Below are positions 21,773-32,827 of a stretch of DNA of 64,000 bases, piece after piece. Below the pieces are notes generated by a model. That model was not told where the DNA came from. It did not search any database and was given only the letters and a program-made list of their open reading frames with translations. The stretch's first letter is position 1, and each line of letters begins with the position of its first letter. Location of the stretch: the NCBI GenBank assembly GCA_015345905.1, contig JADDTR010000019.1, positions 186,001-250,000 on the forward strand, in the 5' to 3' direction. Position numbers and translations under genes: made by a program. This DNA comes from Aotearoamyces nothofagi (lineage: Eukaryota; Ascomycota; Leotiomycetes; Leotiales; Tympanidaceae).

Positions 21773-24700
21773 ATGGCTTCCAATTCAGATCCTACTGCGT
21801 CTCTGGCAAAAAGCGCTCATCAACCAACAAAGGCCACCAAATCGAATTCCGCGCAGCAAAAGGAAGTTGAACTTGAAGAACGATTCCAAGACTCGGATTT
21901 CCAGGTTGAAGATTCCTCAACGGGATCTCGAAAGCATACTCCAGTCTGTCCAGTTTTCGAAGACTTCCCCACTGCGCATTTGTCTATCACATCTGGATCG
22001 GCAAAGAGCAAACTCAACCTCCTCGTAAAGGAAGGAACGGACTCTACGAGAACAAATTCGGTCTCATGGCCATCTCTGAAGCCTATCCCACGTGGGGACA
22101 TCTACATTCAGGATGCAGAACCACCACTACCCCCAATTCCCGCTGCCATGAAAAGCTCAGGCCATCATCGCCAGCTCTCTGAGATTGACTTTGACGTTCC
22201 AAAGGTCACTTTTTCGGCAAGTCACCCCCCTAAGATTGACTTCTTCTCTCCCTCCCTCCAAGACACGCCGAATAAGATACAATCGCCTGTTTTTGGCAAC
22301 TTAAAGAGAGTCTGGGACAGTCTATCCTCGCCCTCCACGAAGACTGGCAAAGGGGTAGCTATCTCATCGCCCAAGTGGCCTCAAGACTCCGTGGAATTGC
22401 GTTCATTTAGTAAGGGACACCAAAGTGATGGGTATCATCAGGAAGACATTAGCGGCCAAATGCGCTCTGTACCTGATCATGAAGATCCAGAAAACGCAGT
22501 TGCTGATAGAGAAAACATGACCAGCTACTTCCCCTACGACAATGAATCATCGGTCTACTATGCGAGAGAGGAAGCTGGTTCATCTAGGTCGGCTCCGGAA
22601 GGTGTGGACAAGAAGCATATCGGTGCACAAACCTCCCAAGGATATAGTGACTTCGGCGAGAGTGACGATAACTACTATGCTTACGATGCGGGCATTGAGT
22701 CGGGCATAGAGCCGGGCCCTTACGACAGCGAAGCCGTCTACGATCAGGTCGATCATCCTATTTATTCTAGCAGCTCTGGTCTTGCCAAAGTCAGCGACCC
22801 GCCATCCCTTCACGATAATGACACCGTCGACAACATTGTCAGGCAATACAGGAATGGCAATCTCTACGATGCCAGCCTTCTGGACGACGATTTCAATGAT
22901 CATAGAGTCCAGTATACCACAAAGGCTGAACATGGCTCTCCCTTCATCTATCCTAGTTCATCTGGCCCTAAAGGAACCAACTCAGAGAGCAATTTGTCAA
23001 GTAACTTCTCAAATATATCAGACATTCAGGAGAGAAAACAACGGCGTGCCTTTAAAATTGGCGAGTCATCTGGGCAACCCCCAAGTACCGCACTACCTCA
23101 ACTGCCAACTAGTCCCAAAGAACGACTTCTCCAGAGTAGGTCGCAAGGACTAGATCCGTCTTCATCTTACGGGGATACTCGTAATCTATTAGAGATGACC
23201 CAACGACTTCATATGGGATCTTCTACCGCAGGCGTGGCATCCGCTAATAGCAACTCTTTCGAAACTGGACAGTCGTCTCAAGTCAAAGACATCAACTCGC
23301 GAAACCCGTTCCGCCACAGTAATGCTGCGAATCAACTACTTAAATCCCGCGCTGATGGCCATTCTTATCCGACATCCGCTGGAGTAGAGGGCGTTCATTC
23401 TGAACACAATAAAAATGATCACCACGATTCGGCTGGCGGTCGTTTTGCTATGGAACGAGATGTCAGTCTTGCCCTACAGAATGCTAGCTATTACAGTAAC
23501 GCTAGTCAGGAATCAATTCTTAAATATCGAGGTCATGGGGGGTTCCAAAGCTCAACAGACTCCGGGGAATTATTAAGCTTTCTCCAGGATCACCACGAGC
23601 CTCGTCCAGCACCCCTTAATGCCCCTCAACAGGGGTTTTACAACGACTCTGTTATCCCTAAGACATGGCTCGGTTCACACACTCGCAATCGAGTACGGAT
23701 TCCAATCCGGCAACCTGAGAGTGCTTTCTCGTCTCCTCCCTCGTCACCAGTACATTCTACAGCCTCTGACCAATTCGAATTGGATACCGTCCTTGTACGA
23801 GGGGAGGAGGATCCTAACGACTGGGAAACTGTGGGAGAAAGTGGCATGGTAACTCGAGAAACTACTAATCCTTATGGTATTATTGGAGGTAACATTCGCC
23901 GAGCTGGTAGCAGTGTAGCAAATACATCGGACCGTGATCATAGTCCAAATCGATATCCGCAAGACGCGTTTTCATCCTCTGAGCGAATTGTTCAACACCC
24001 GGGTCAGATTGAATACTCACACGACTATCGTCACAGGGAACTTAAGGATGGGGCTCTACCAATTTTACTCCCTGTGTATGGTCAGCATTCTGTCAACGGG
24101 TATCCAGCAAACTCATTAAGATCACCGTATCAGCCATCTCAGCATGCATTAAATAGCCAAGGTCCTCCACCGTTAGCAAGAACTCATACAAACCCGTTCC
24201 GATCATCCCCGCCAGAAGTTAACCGCCCTCTTGCAACTATCTCTAGCGGCGATTCAACTCTTGAAGGAGGGTTTGGACGTGTGGTGAATGGGAATGGGTC
24301 TTCGTCTTCTCACAACTGGATGGATGACTTTGGAGATCCAGGACCGGATATTGGGCCTCGTAATGCGACAGCCTATGCCGGAATCATAACCCAACACGAT
24401 GGCGAGAGTCGTCTAAACTCCTTCGCGCACATAGCCATTCTGGCAAACGGAAGCACAATTCCGGGATATGCATCAGACGGATCGCAATTAGTTAGCAGTA
24501 GCATCGTAGATTCTAGCTCTTCGAATCTTAACGCTACTTCGGGATGGCAAACTCATGATCAGCAATTCCTAAGCACTTCAGACTTGAATAATACACCCAG
24601 TCATGCCGTCGATCCTCGATCAACCCCTCGAGATCGGACACCGTTCATTAAGCGTCCTCCTGGAGCTTTCTACCAAGGTCTCCGATCAAGACCAGCTCCT

Positions 24701-25366
24701 CGGCGAGCTACCCTGTCCCGGAGCCCTAAGACTATTGTTAAGACACCCCGTCTCGGAAGCGCAGCACCTGCATATCCTACTAACAGAATTCGCCCTTTGT
24801 CCCTTGCGGCATGCGGTCCCTCAACACCACCCCGATCTGAGGCAAGAGAGACGAGTGGGCCTAATGAGTTTTTGTATCGATCTCCCTTAGCCCCGATCAA
24901 GTCCAAGAGTTGGCGCAATCTGTACACGAGAGCTCAACTCGCTCGACTTACTGAAGCCGCAAAGGCTGACGGTACTTATGAAGCCACTCCAGAATCCCAT
25001 CGGCAGTCTAGGCCAATATGTGGTGCTGCACTGAAGCCGGTAGGGCCATGGAAACGCATTCTCGGAACTCCACGAATGTTTGCTTGGCCGCGCGACGAAT
25101 CTTCGATTAGGACTGACACTGCTGCCCAGAAGTCGAAGATCTCAAGAGTTGTTCTACTTATGTGCTGTCTCTTCCCTCCATGCCTGGTACTTTATGCAAG
25201 TGGAAATCTGGATGGTATGATGGTGTGGTGGTCTCAGGGCGAGATATCTGGTTTCGGCCGACTTCACAAGAAAATAGCATGGTACTTGACTGCCATTGTC
25301 TGCCTAGGAGGGGTCGTTGGACTCGTTATTGGTCTCTACATCCATTTTGCTGGTGGTCAAGGGTAG
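21773..25366 (+). CDS. Large Ser-rich protein with two C-terminal membrane segments, unknown
   Basis: Single exon, 1197 aa, starting MASNSDPTASLAKSAHQPTK. The first about 1100 residues are hydrophilic, rich in Ser, Pro, Asp and Asn, and look mostly disordered. The only ordered-looking parts are near the C-terminus: a basic stretch SPLAPIKSKSWRNLYTRAQL, then GPWKRILGTPRMFAWPRD, then two hydrophobic segments (VVLLMCCLFPPCLVLYASG and AIVCLGGVVGLVIGLYIHFA) separated by a short WW-containing loop. This predicts a tail-anchored hairpin with both long N-terminus and short C-terminus on the cytosolic side. I do not recognise the family and give no function. The long uninterrupted frame and the patterned C-terminus make it a real gene. 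Confidence 0.8.
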   Translation: MASNSDPTASLAKSAHQPTKATKSNSAQQKEVELEERFQDSDFQVEDSSTGSRKHTPVCPVFEDFPTAHLSITSGSAKSKLNLLVKEGTDSTRTNSVSWPSLKPIPRGDIYIQDAEPPLPPIPAAMKSSGHHRQLSEIDFDVPKVTFSASHPPKIDFFSPSLQDTPNKIQSPVFGNLKRVWDSLSSPSTKTGKGVAISSPKWPQDSVELRSFSKGHQSDGYHQEDISGQMRSVPDHEDPENAVADRENMTSYFPYDNESSVYYAREEAGSSRSAPEGVDKKHIGAQTSQGYSDFGESDDNYYAYDAGIESGIEPGPYDSEAVYDQVDHPIYSSSSGLAKVSDPPSLHDNDTVDNIVRQYRNGNLYDASLLDDDFNDHRVQYTTKAEHGSPFIYPSSSGPKGTNSESNLSSNFSNISDIQERKQRRAFKIGESSGQPPSTALPQLPTSPKERLLQSRSQGLDPSSSYGDTRNLLEMTQRLHMGSSTAGVASANSNSFETGQSSQVKDINSRNPFRHSNAANQLLKSRADGHSYPTSAGVEGVHSEHNKNDHHDSAGGRFAMERDVSLALQNASYYSNASQESILKYRGHGGFQSSTDSGELLSFLQDHHEPRPAPLNAPQQGFYNDSVIPKTWLGSHTRNRVRIPIRQPESAFSSPPSSPVHSTASDQFELDTVLVRGEEDPNDWETVGESGMVTRETTNPYGIIGGNIRRAGSSVANTSDRDHSPNRYPQDAFSSSERIVQHPGQIEYSHDYRHRELKDGALPILLPVYGQHSVNGYPANSLRSPYQPSQHALNSQGPPPLARTHTNPFRSSPPEVNRPLATISSGDSTLEGGFGRVVNGNGSSSSHNWMDDFGDPGPDIGPRNATAYAGIITQHDGESRLNSFAHIAILANGSTIPGYASDGSQLVSSSIVDSSSSNLNATSGWQTHDQQFLSTSDLNNTPSHAVDPRSTPRDRTPFIKRPPGAFYQGLRSRPAPRRATLSRSPKTIVKTPRLGSAAPAYPTNRIRPLSLAACGPSTPPRSEARETSGPNEFLYRSPLAPIKSKSWRNLYTRAQLARLTEAAKADGTYEATPESHRQSRPICGAALKPVGPWKRILGTPRMFAWPRDESSIRTDTAAQKSKISRVVLLMCCLFPPCLVLYASGNLDGMMVWWSQGEISGFGRLHKKIAWYLTAIVCLGGVVGLVIGLYIHFAGGQG

Positions 25367-26125
25367 AACACTTTCCAGCATTTTTTTCAATCATTGTGGC
25401 GACCGGTATGTCAATCAGAAGTCTTGTCTACCAAGCTGTAGACTTCAATAGCTCACTGGAAGGCTTCTTCTGCTTCTCCATTAAGGTTCCTGGTGTGGCG
25501 GCAAGAGGCGGTGGTCTCTCATTTGAATTGGCACCCATGGCTCGTTATTCCTCACTGATTGCTTTTTCTTATTCTGTTTCCTGAACATTTATGATGTGGC
25601 TGGCAATTTTAGACGCGTGAGCCTGTTCCGTGTTCCAGTGCTTCAAGTATCTACCTGTTTCTTGCCATACGACGTTCTCATTAAGGAGTGTAACGAGGCT
25701 ATGAGCTCAATATTGCTTTTATGAAACGTTTCTCTTCTATTGAAGGGGATAAAGAACAATCATGTTTGCTGAACTTGCTTTGTCCTGTACTTCCGTGCAT
25801 AGCTTTGTACTTAGCTTTGAGCATAACATAACGGATCTAAAAATTACTCGAACTAGGAGATCGTGCGTGACTTTTGGGGGATAATGACCGAACACTTCTC
25901 TGCAACATATTCAAGTAACTGAGTACGTGTAGATCGCTCTCACTTTTAGACTTGCGGCAAATCCTCGGACGGTGGTAGATGTCATGTGACAATGCCGGAC
26001 CATTTGTGGATTCTCAATGACTGCCGTATCGGACCTTGAATCGCGGCCTCGGGAACATCGAAATCCATCTGAAATCTCAACACCTCAACCGACTTAATAA
26101 GGATACGGGTACAGATAAAGGAACC
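25367..26125. other. Intergenic, nothing recognised
   Basis: 3' flank of the large membrane protein and promoter of the mS38 gene. The frame preceding the mS38 ATG stays open for about 90 nt and is probably 5' UTR. Confidence 0.55.
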
Positions 26126-27265
26126 ATGTTCTCGTCTTCTGTGCGCCGAGTAGCACTATCTGGCCAGCCATCGCCAATTATTGCGTCCGTCGCTTCATCT
26201 GTGTCTCGAACAGTATCTACACAAGCGCTCTCTTACCGCCCACTGCAAAGACGAGCCTCTTCCTCCAAGCCATCGAATCCTGCGGATGGATCGAAGGGGA
26301 TCAATGAAGGCACAACGGTACCAACAGGGCCAGCTCAGTCACGCGTAGACGGCGTGAAGAAGACTTCGAAATCGGCGAGCCGGCGAAAAGCCAAGGATGT
26401 GGTGGCAAGCTCAACAGTGAAAGCAAGAGATGAAGCAATTCAGAATCTCCCAAGCGTCCCTAGTACGCATCATGTCAAATCCAAAGGTATTTCCAACTCT
26501 ATCCATGTTTTCTATCTCTAGCTGACCCTTTTATTAGAAATTGCTGCTTCTGACTTCTTTTCCCTTTACCGCCCGATATCCGTCACATCAGGCTTCCCTA
26601 AAGCTGTAAGCAACGATGCCTTTGCGGCCATATTTACAACACGTACAAGAGCCAACGTGAAGCTCTCTGACGTTATATCCACTTTATCGGGTACCGTCAA
26701 CAAGCTAGAATCAGTGGCCGAGCAGGATCGATGGAATGCAGAGACCGACGAGTTACGCGCTGCTATCACAGCAGAATCCTATCAAGCAGATGGGGATGTC
26801 AGACATCTTGATAATATACCTAGCCAATCTGCCATACCGTTCCCTCAGCATATCTTATCCGGGAGATATCAACCTTTCAACCCTCCCCCACTACCTGTTC
26901 CCACGAATACGTTGGAATCTCTCGCAGCTGGTGCAGAAGCTGCTGAAGTAGCTCAAGTCACACAGCACAGGGTATACAAAGCCACTCTGATGATCGAAGA
27001 GTCAACCGACTCGAATGGCGAGGTCACATATGTCGCCCATAGCTCACCTATGGTAGTCGAAGAGCCTTCGATGCCTACCAGATTTCTTGAGCGCATGAAC
27101 ATCAGACAAGAGAAATATGATGAGTATAGGGAGCGGAGGGCTGAGGATACTGGTATCTGGGCCATCAGTGTGAAGAGACAAAGAAAGCTGAAGATGAAGA
27201 AGCACAAGTATAAGAAGTTGATGAGACGTACAAGAAACTTGCGTAGAAGATTGGATCGTAACTAA
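26126..27265 (+). CDS. Mitochondrial small-subunit ribosomal protein mS38 (Cox24/AURKAIP1 family)
   Basis: Two exons, 26126-26486 and 26538-27265, give 362 aa; the 51-nt intron joins HHVKSK to EIAASDFFSLYRPISVT. The start MFSSSVRRVALSGQPSP opens an Arg/Ser-rich N-terminus without acidic residues, as expected of a mitochondrial targeting signal. The C-terminus has the family signature: a block of basic residues, SVKRQRKLKMKKHKYKKLMR followed by RRTRNLRRRLDRN, which in known mS38 proteins threads into the small-subunit rRNA near the decoding centre. Yeast Cox24/Qri5 is needed for COX1 expression. The long middle part is variable in fungi. WDR89-like and Hrd3 genes follow on the same strand. Confidence 0.88.
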
Positions 27266-27941
27266 TTGGCGATTTTCATGAGATGCGTCTTTGGGAACTT
27301 TGGGGATTTTATGTGATCATTTTATTTCGTTGAACCATAGCATCGCCTCTCCTCTTTGGGAGGCCTTGACTATAGCATTCATCAGTTTGCCGGGCTGAAG
27401 TAGAAGTAGAAGATACATAGCCCTTGCAGCTGGAGCAAACAAACATTATACCAAGAAGACAGAACCGTGTTTCAATGTAGGAGAAGAGAAGATCATCCAA
27501 ATGGCCTTTAAAGCCTACAAAAATAGATTTCTTGGTAGCACGATATTGCTACTAATATACCACGAAAACTGCATTGATTGAAGTCCCCGAAATTAATACA
27601 GGAATAGGACTGCTTCTCCTGAATCTCCAAGCTGGCTGGCAATGGTATACTTTAAATGACATTTAACGGCCTGTTCTCAACGGCAGGTGTACGAACCAGG
27701 GACAGCAAAAGCCTACAAATATCCCATACATAGCCTAGATACCTTACATTCTAGAAATTACTAGTTTGATCTACATTAATAACCTTTTGCGCAAATATTT
27801 ATAGAAATGTAGAAAACAAAGTCGCGTAAGGTCGTCCACCTTTCGAAGTTTTGCACCCGTTTCGTTGAACTGTAAAATCTCAATCCAATTTCGATCAAAA
27901 CCCCCCTCCAAAAAAGCCAACAGTCGTGGACACCAGCAACC
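27266..27941. other. Intergenic, nothing recognised
   Basis: mS38 3' flank and WDR89-like promoter. AT-rich in its second half; no supportable feature. Confidence 0.55.
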
Positions 27942-29515
27942 ATGTACGTACTTGAAGCTAGCGGAGCATTTAAAATTGAACATCCATCAGAAACATATAT
28001 TTATGACATCGTTCCAGTAGCAGACGGCATTGCAGCCATTTCGTCCGATAATTGTCTTCGTCTGATTGATCCGCTTTCGTTACATGGCTCGCCACTTCAC
28101 ACGGTCCAGAATCTGCACGCTGAGGTCACGTGCCTGAAGGCTTTGGATGAGCAGAGTTCTATCGTTTGTACTGCAGGTAGAGATGGAAGAGTTGTTATTG
28201 TGGATTTGAGGGCCAAGGCGAAGGTGGCAGACGTCAGGACTGGTGAGCTTAATTTTTAATTTCTTTTTATGACAACAGGTGCAAGATTCTTATGCTCCAA
28301 AATCTTTTGCGTAACTCAGTTTAAATTTTCTCTTTGAAGCTTTCAATTTTAATTTCATGAATGAACCTTGGCTACCTTCATATTTCATTTGGAAGAGTCT
28401 CCTTGAGATACGCTACTGTTATGTGACAGCGCCTGGTTTGTTACCTCGTATTTTTGGCTCTAGAAATCATCCTACACTGATGTTTGATGGCGAAATTTTG
28501 AGCCTGTTTTAGGTGCTATTTGTGAAGAGATGTTTGCAAAAGTACCTATGGCTAAACTATTAGATAGACCAAAACGCTCCTGTCCTGTCACTGGCAACAT
28601 GTGCATCAGCCTATTCTATTGCCGCCGGGACAGAATTGACTGGCAGTCAGGCAACGGTAATTATATGGTAAGTCAGACATTTGACCCGTCTTTCATCGCC
28701 GTGCTTACTCTCCTAGGGACACTCGGAATCTTCAAGCACCACGAGTACAATACGTGGAAAGTCACAGCGATGATGTCACAGAGGTAGGACTTCAGTATTC
28801 AGCAGATGGGTAGTACACGCACCCAAGGATGAGTGCTGACACTATCTAATAGCTACAATACCATCCTTCTCATACCTCTATCCTACTCTCTGGCTCTACA
28901 GATGGTCTTGTTAACCTTTACAACACCACAATCCTGGATGAAGAAGACGCACTGCATCAGACTATCAACCACGGCGCTTCAATCCACCATACTGGCTTTT
29001 TAAACGATGTGGACATCTTTGCATTGTCACACGATGAGAAGTTCTCCATGTATGAGATGATCACAAATCCGGAGGAGGCTGTGGAGGAACCACCACCTAC
29101 CCATTTTGGAGAACTAAGGGAGAAGATCGGGTGTGAATATGTGGTCAATGTCCTTCCAAGGCCTGGTGGTGGAGCTGTAGTGGGAGTAGGAACTCACAGG
29201 TATTTATTACCATCAATATCAGCCATGTTTGCAGAATACTAACACCGTATAGCCAAGAGAAATTTGACCTTGTCCAACTTAGAAACGATCATCCTTGGGC
29301 ATTTGTGCCAGAGTCGAGGGTGACACTGGATGATGCCCATGGTTCAGAAATTGTGCGATCTTTTTGCTTCCTTGATAATGTTAGTACACTTTCCACGTGT
29401 GGCAATAAAGCTAGTATACTTTCCACGTGTGACAATAAAGCTAATCAGTACGCAGCATAAAATGGTATTGACCTCAGGAGAAGATGGCCAAATCAAGGCA
29501 TGGAAAAGTGAATAA
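27942..29515 (+). CDS. WDR89-like WD40 repeat protein
   Basis: Six exons: 27942-28242, 28568-28667, 28717-28783, 28853-29199, 29253-29379 and 29456-29515, giving 333 aa with consistent phases. Intron 1 is unusually long for this locus (325 nt). Propeller blades can be read in order: DNCLRLIDPLSL, VCTAGRDGRVVIVDLRAKAK, LTGSQATVIIWDTRNL, ILLSGSTDGLVNLYNTT and, in the last exon, LTSGEDGQIKAWKSE. The insert AVEEPPPTHFGELREKIGCE and the final SGEDGQIKAW block fit WDR89. In yeasts the counterpart is a poorly studied nuclear/nucleolar WD40 protein. The last exon of 60 nt is easily missed; without it the protein lacks the closing blade. The last intron holds a 30-nt tandem duplication (separate entry). 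Confidence 0.87.
29383..29442 (+). repeat. 30-nt tandem duplication inside the last WDR89-like intron
   Basis: Two adjacent 30-nt copies (29383-29412 and 29413-29442) differ at two positions only. Each contains TTCCACGTGTG and ends AATAAAGCT. The pair makes up most of a 76-nt intron, and the second copy abuts a GCTAATC branch-site-like sequence. Confidence 0.85.
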
Positions 29516-29901
29516 TGATAGAAGCAATACCAAAATAAATCACAAAATAATATATAAAAGTTTACTGTGGGCATATTGAAGCATAACTGCTTTAGTACTT
29601 ATTGTGCAGTGGTACTTCTGAAATTGATAATGAGGTAGCTAGTTTTACAGTACATAACTGCTGCGGAAAAGCCTAACTGATTGCGGGGTTCAAGCTCTAA
29701 GGACACTCGGGACGGCGTGTTGATTTGCCGACGTCGCGAAGATGACAGCTTGGAAATGCATCAGCCATTAATTTAACGGACAAGGCGTTTCCTCTACAAG
29801 CATAACTTCACTGTCAGTGGGTTTCCCTGTCACGTTTGGCAGGAGGAAAGCAAGATGTCCTTATAACACCATACAAGAAAATAACCAACAAAACTTACAG
29901 C
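29516..29901. other. Intergenic, Hrd3 promoter
   Basis: About 390 nt between two plus-strand genes. No gene. A CCGACGTCGC palindrome occurs near 29730; whether it is a stress element upstream of this ERAD gene cannot be judged from one sequence. Confidence 0.5.
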
Positions 29902-32620
29902 ATGAAGGAGCGACTTCAACGGCGTTTGCCGTTTCTCGTAGGTATGAATGGTCTGAGTACTCCAATTCCATGACATAGCTGACAGATTTCATAATAGTGA
30001 TCCTGCAGGTCTTGGTTGCACTTACGTATGCGCAGTCGCAGGATCAATCGACATCAACCAGGAATGAAGAAGCAAATCCAACATCATCCGCAGCTGCAGA
30101 GCCATCCACCCCCCAGCAGTTTCCTCCTGTACCGCATCAAGGCAAGAATGCCGGCTTTGAAGGTATTGTTCACAGTAGAATATTCAATGTTACGGACTAA
30201 CGAACTTATAGGTGCGGATCTTGTTGAACAATCACTCAAAATCCTCAACCCGTTGGACACATCGAACTCCTACCACTCATCTCTCAAATCATCAGGCCTT
30301 GTGAGCACCGCAGTATATTTTGCTAAGGAGCTCATCCCACGACTCTACATATCCGGTCCACCTCCTAAATCTACTCCGCAGGCTAGCCATGAACGAGCCA
30401 CCTTGAATCCGCTGTTGTCCGAAGGTGTGGCCTTGCTGGAACAGGCCGCGCAATACAACAACTCAGATGCAATATACTTACTAGCACAAATGAGCTTTTA
30501 TGGAAACTTCACACACCCAAGGAACTATTCCCAAGCATTTAAGAGATATCAACAATTGGCCTCTCTAGACGGTAACAGCTCTGCCCAGTACATGGTTGGT
30601 TTTATGTACGCAACTGGTATTGGGAATGCTGTCGAACGCGATCAATCGAAAGCGTTACTGTACCATACATTCGCAGCACAAGCTGGTCATACGCGATCTG
30701 AAATGACTCTTGCTTTTCGACATCACAGCGGTATTGGAACTGCTCGGAACTGCGATGAGGCTGTACGTTACTACAAAAAGGTTGCGGACAAAGCAATCAA
30801 ATACTATCGGGCAGGACCACCGGGTGGTAGGTCTTGGGTTCTTGATGGTTATAGGCTTGCAGACGATGATGGTGGGGTTTATGGAGAAGGCGCAAGCGTA
30901 TCAAGTGCAGGAGCCAATGCGCCAAAGGGGGGGGTTAACTCGGATGCTCATGCCGCATTGGACGATGTACTGGAATATCTTGATTTGATGTCCGGCAAGG
31001 GCGATTTTAAGGCAACATTTAGTCTTGGCCGTATCCATTATGATGGCCAGAAGGGTCTGCCTCGCAACTTGAAGGCAGCAAGGAAATACTTCCAGGTTGT
31101 GGCTGGCCAGTACTGGAAGAGAGACGGTACGACTATGGACGTTAGTGACAAACCTGGCCTAGAGAAGTTTGCATGCAAGGCCGCTGGCTATTTGGGTATG
31201 ATGTTTCTTCGCGGTGAAGGTGTGGAGCAGAGCTATAAGAAAGCGCTTAAGTGGTTCCAACGTGGGCTTAAGGGTGCTGATGCTGGTTCTCAGAATGGAT
31301 TGGGTCTGATGTATCTTCACGGTCTTGGCGTTCCAAAGAACCCCATCAAGGCTATAGATTACTTCAAGGCTGCAGCCGACCAGGATTACTCACCAGCGCA
31401 AGTCAACCTTGGGGCTTTACATTTGGACCAAGGCCACGCGAATGATATTCAGACTGCCAGCCGCTATTTCGAGCTCGCTGCACGTTATGGGCATATTGAA
31501 GCTTATTACTATCTAGCTGAGATGATAAATCAAGGTCTAGGACGAGATCGATCTTGCGGATTAGCCACAGCTTATTACAAGACCGTGTCAGAGAAGGCGG
31601 AACCGTTGGTCTCATCTTTCGCAGAAGCAAATCGGGCATACGTAACTGGAGATTATGACCTTGCTCTTATCGACTACATGATGGCTGCAGAGCAAGGATA
31701 TGAAAAGGCCCAATCTAATGTTGCATATCTTTTGGATGAAGAGAAGTCTGTGTTAGCATTGCCATCCATATCGCCTTTCAACAAACCAAGATCATTACTT
31801 CTACACAATGCCGCTCTTGCCTTAATCTACTGGACAAGGTCGGCGAAGCAAAGCAATATTGATTCAATGGTCAAGATGGGCGATTATTACCTCAATGGCA
31901 TAGGTGCAGATGTCGATTTGGAGAAAGCTGCCGCCTGTTATACCGCTGCTTCTGAATTCCACCAGAGTGCTCAAGCCTTGTACAACTTGGGTTGGATGCA
32001 TGAGAACGGAGTGGGCCTCACTCAAGATTTTCACTTGGCCAAGAGATATTATGACCAGGCGCTTGAAACCAATGAGGAGGCATACCTTCCAGTAACTCTG
32101 AGCCTGCTCAAATTGAGAATAAGGAGTGCGTGGAACACCCTAACACATGGGAGGATCAACTCAATTCGTGATGAGCCAGGTAAGCTTTTATTCTATCTAA
32201 TGAGTTTAGCCAGACTAACAATCATCAGCCCCAAAGAAACAGTGGTCGCTCAGTGAGTGGATTAGCAACTTCCTTCAAGACGATGGCCAATATTATGGTG
32301 ATTACGATGATGAAGACGATATCCTCCCTCATCATGATCCGACGCCTGGTGGAGAGGATGATGGCATGTACGACGACTTACTTGATGATGGTATTCTTGA
32401 GAGCTTCGTCATAATTGCTCTAGCAGGGGCACTTGTATGGTTGATCTATGTTAGGCAGCAACATCAGCAGGCGCATAGACGTAACCAACAAGCAGCACGA
32501 GCCCAACAAGCAGGCGAGCCGGCTCCGGGGGCTGAACAGCAACAGCAAGACAATGGCCTTTTCCCTCAGCCTGGAGATCCTGCGTTTCCAGAGTGGGTAG
32601 CTGGTGGGATAGGCCATTAA
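29902..32620 (+). CDS. HRD3: ERAD ubiquitin-ligase subunit Hrd3 (SEL1L ortholog)
   Basis: Four exons: 29902-29941, 29998-30163, 30213-32179 and 32229-32620, giving 854 aa. The signal peptide is assembled across intron 1: MKERLQRRLPFLV joins VILQVLVALTYAQS. The body is a run of Sel1-like repeats with GxGxxxDxxKAxxYY-type sequence, for example TGIGNAVERDQSKALLYHTF, RGEGVEQSYKKALKWFQRG and NGVGLTQDFHLAKRYYDQAL. Near the C-terminus a single membrane segment FVIIALAGALVWLIYV is followed by a Gln-rich tail. This is the Hrd3/SEL1L layout: an ER-luminal repeat domain that receives misfolded glycoproteins and stabilises the Hrd1 RING ligase. The acidic stretch DDGQYYGDYDDEDD precedes the membrane segment. 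All splice phases agree. Confidence 0.93.
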
Positions 32621-32730
32621 TCGGCATTATTGAATAGTAAATTAGCATGTAAAAATCAAGTCTATGTAAAATTGCATGTTAGTTATGTTATCCATTGATT
32701 ACTAAACTCGTTAATATTTTATCACCACGT

Positions 32731-32740
32731 ATTTCGCGAG
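32731..32740. promoter_or_regulatory. SCB/MCB-like cell-cycle box upstream of Sfr1
   Basis: ATTTCGCGAG contains TTTCGCG, the reverse complement of CGCGAAA, which matches the fungal SBF/MBF-type core. It is 88-97 nt before the Sfr1 ATG. Regulation is inferred from position and motif only. Confidence 0.35.
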
Positions 32741-32827
32741 CCTCCATCACTCAACCTCTACTGTAGCCTCGACGCTATCTGTTTGATACATAAACTTACC
32801 CCCAGCAGCACTAACGTAAGAATACCT

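Noticed and set aside
29680-29700. GGTTCAAGCTC, B-box-like
   Set aside because: No partner A-box and no cloverleaf could be drawn upstream.
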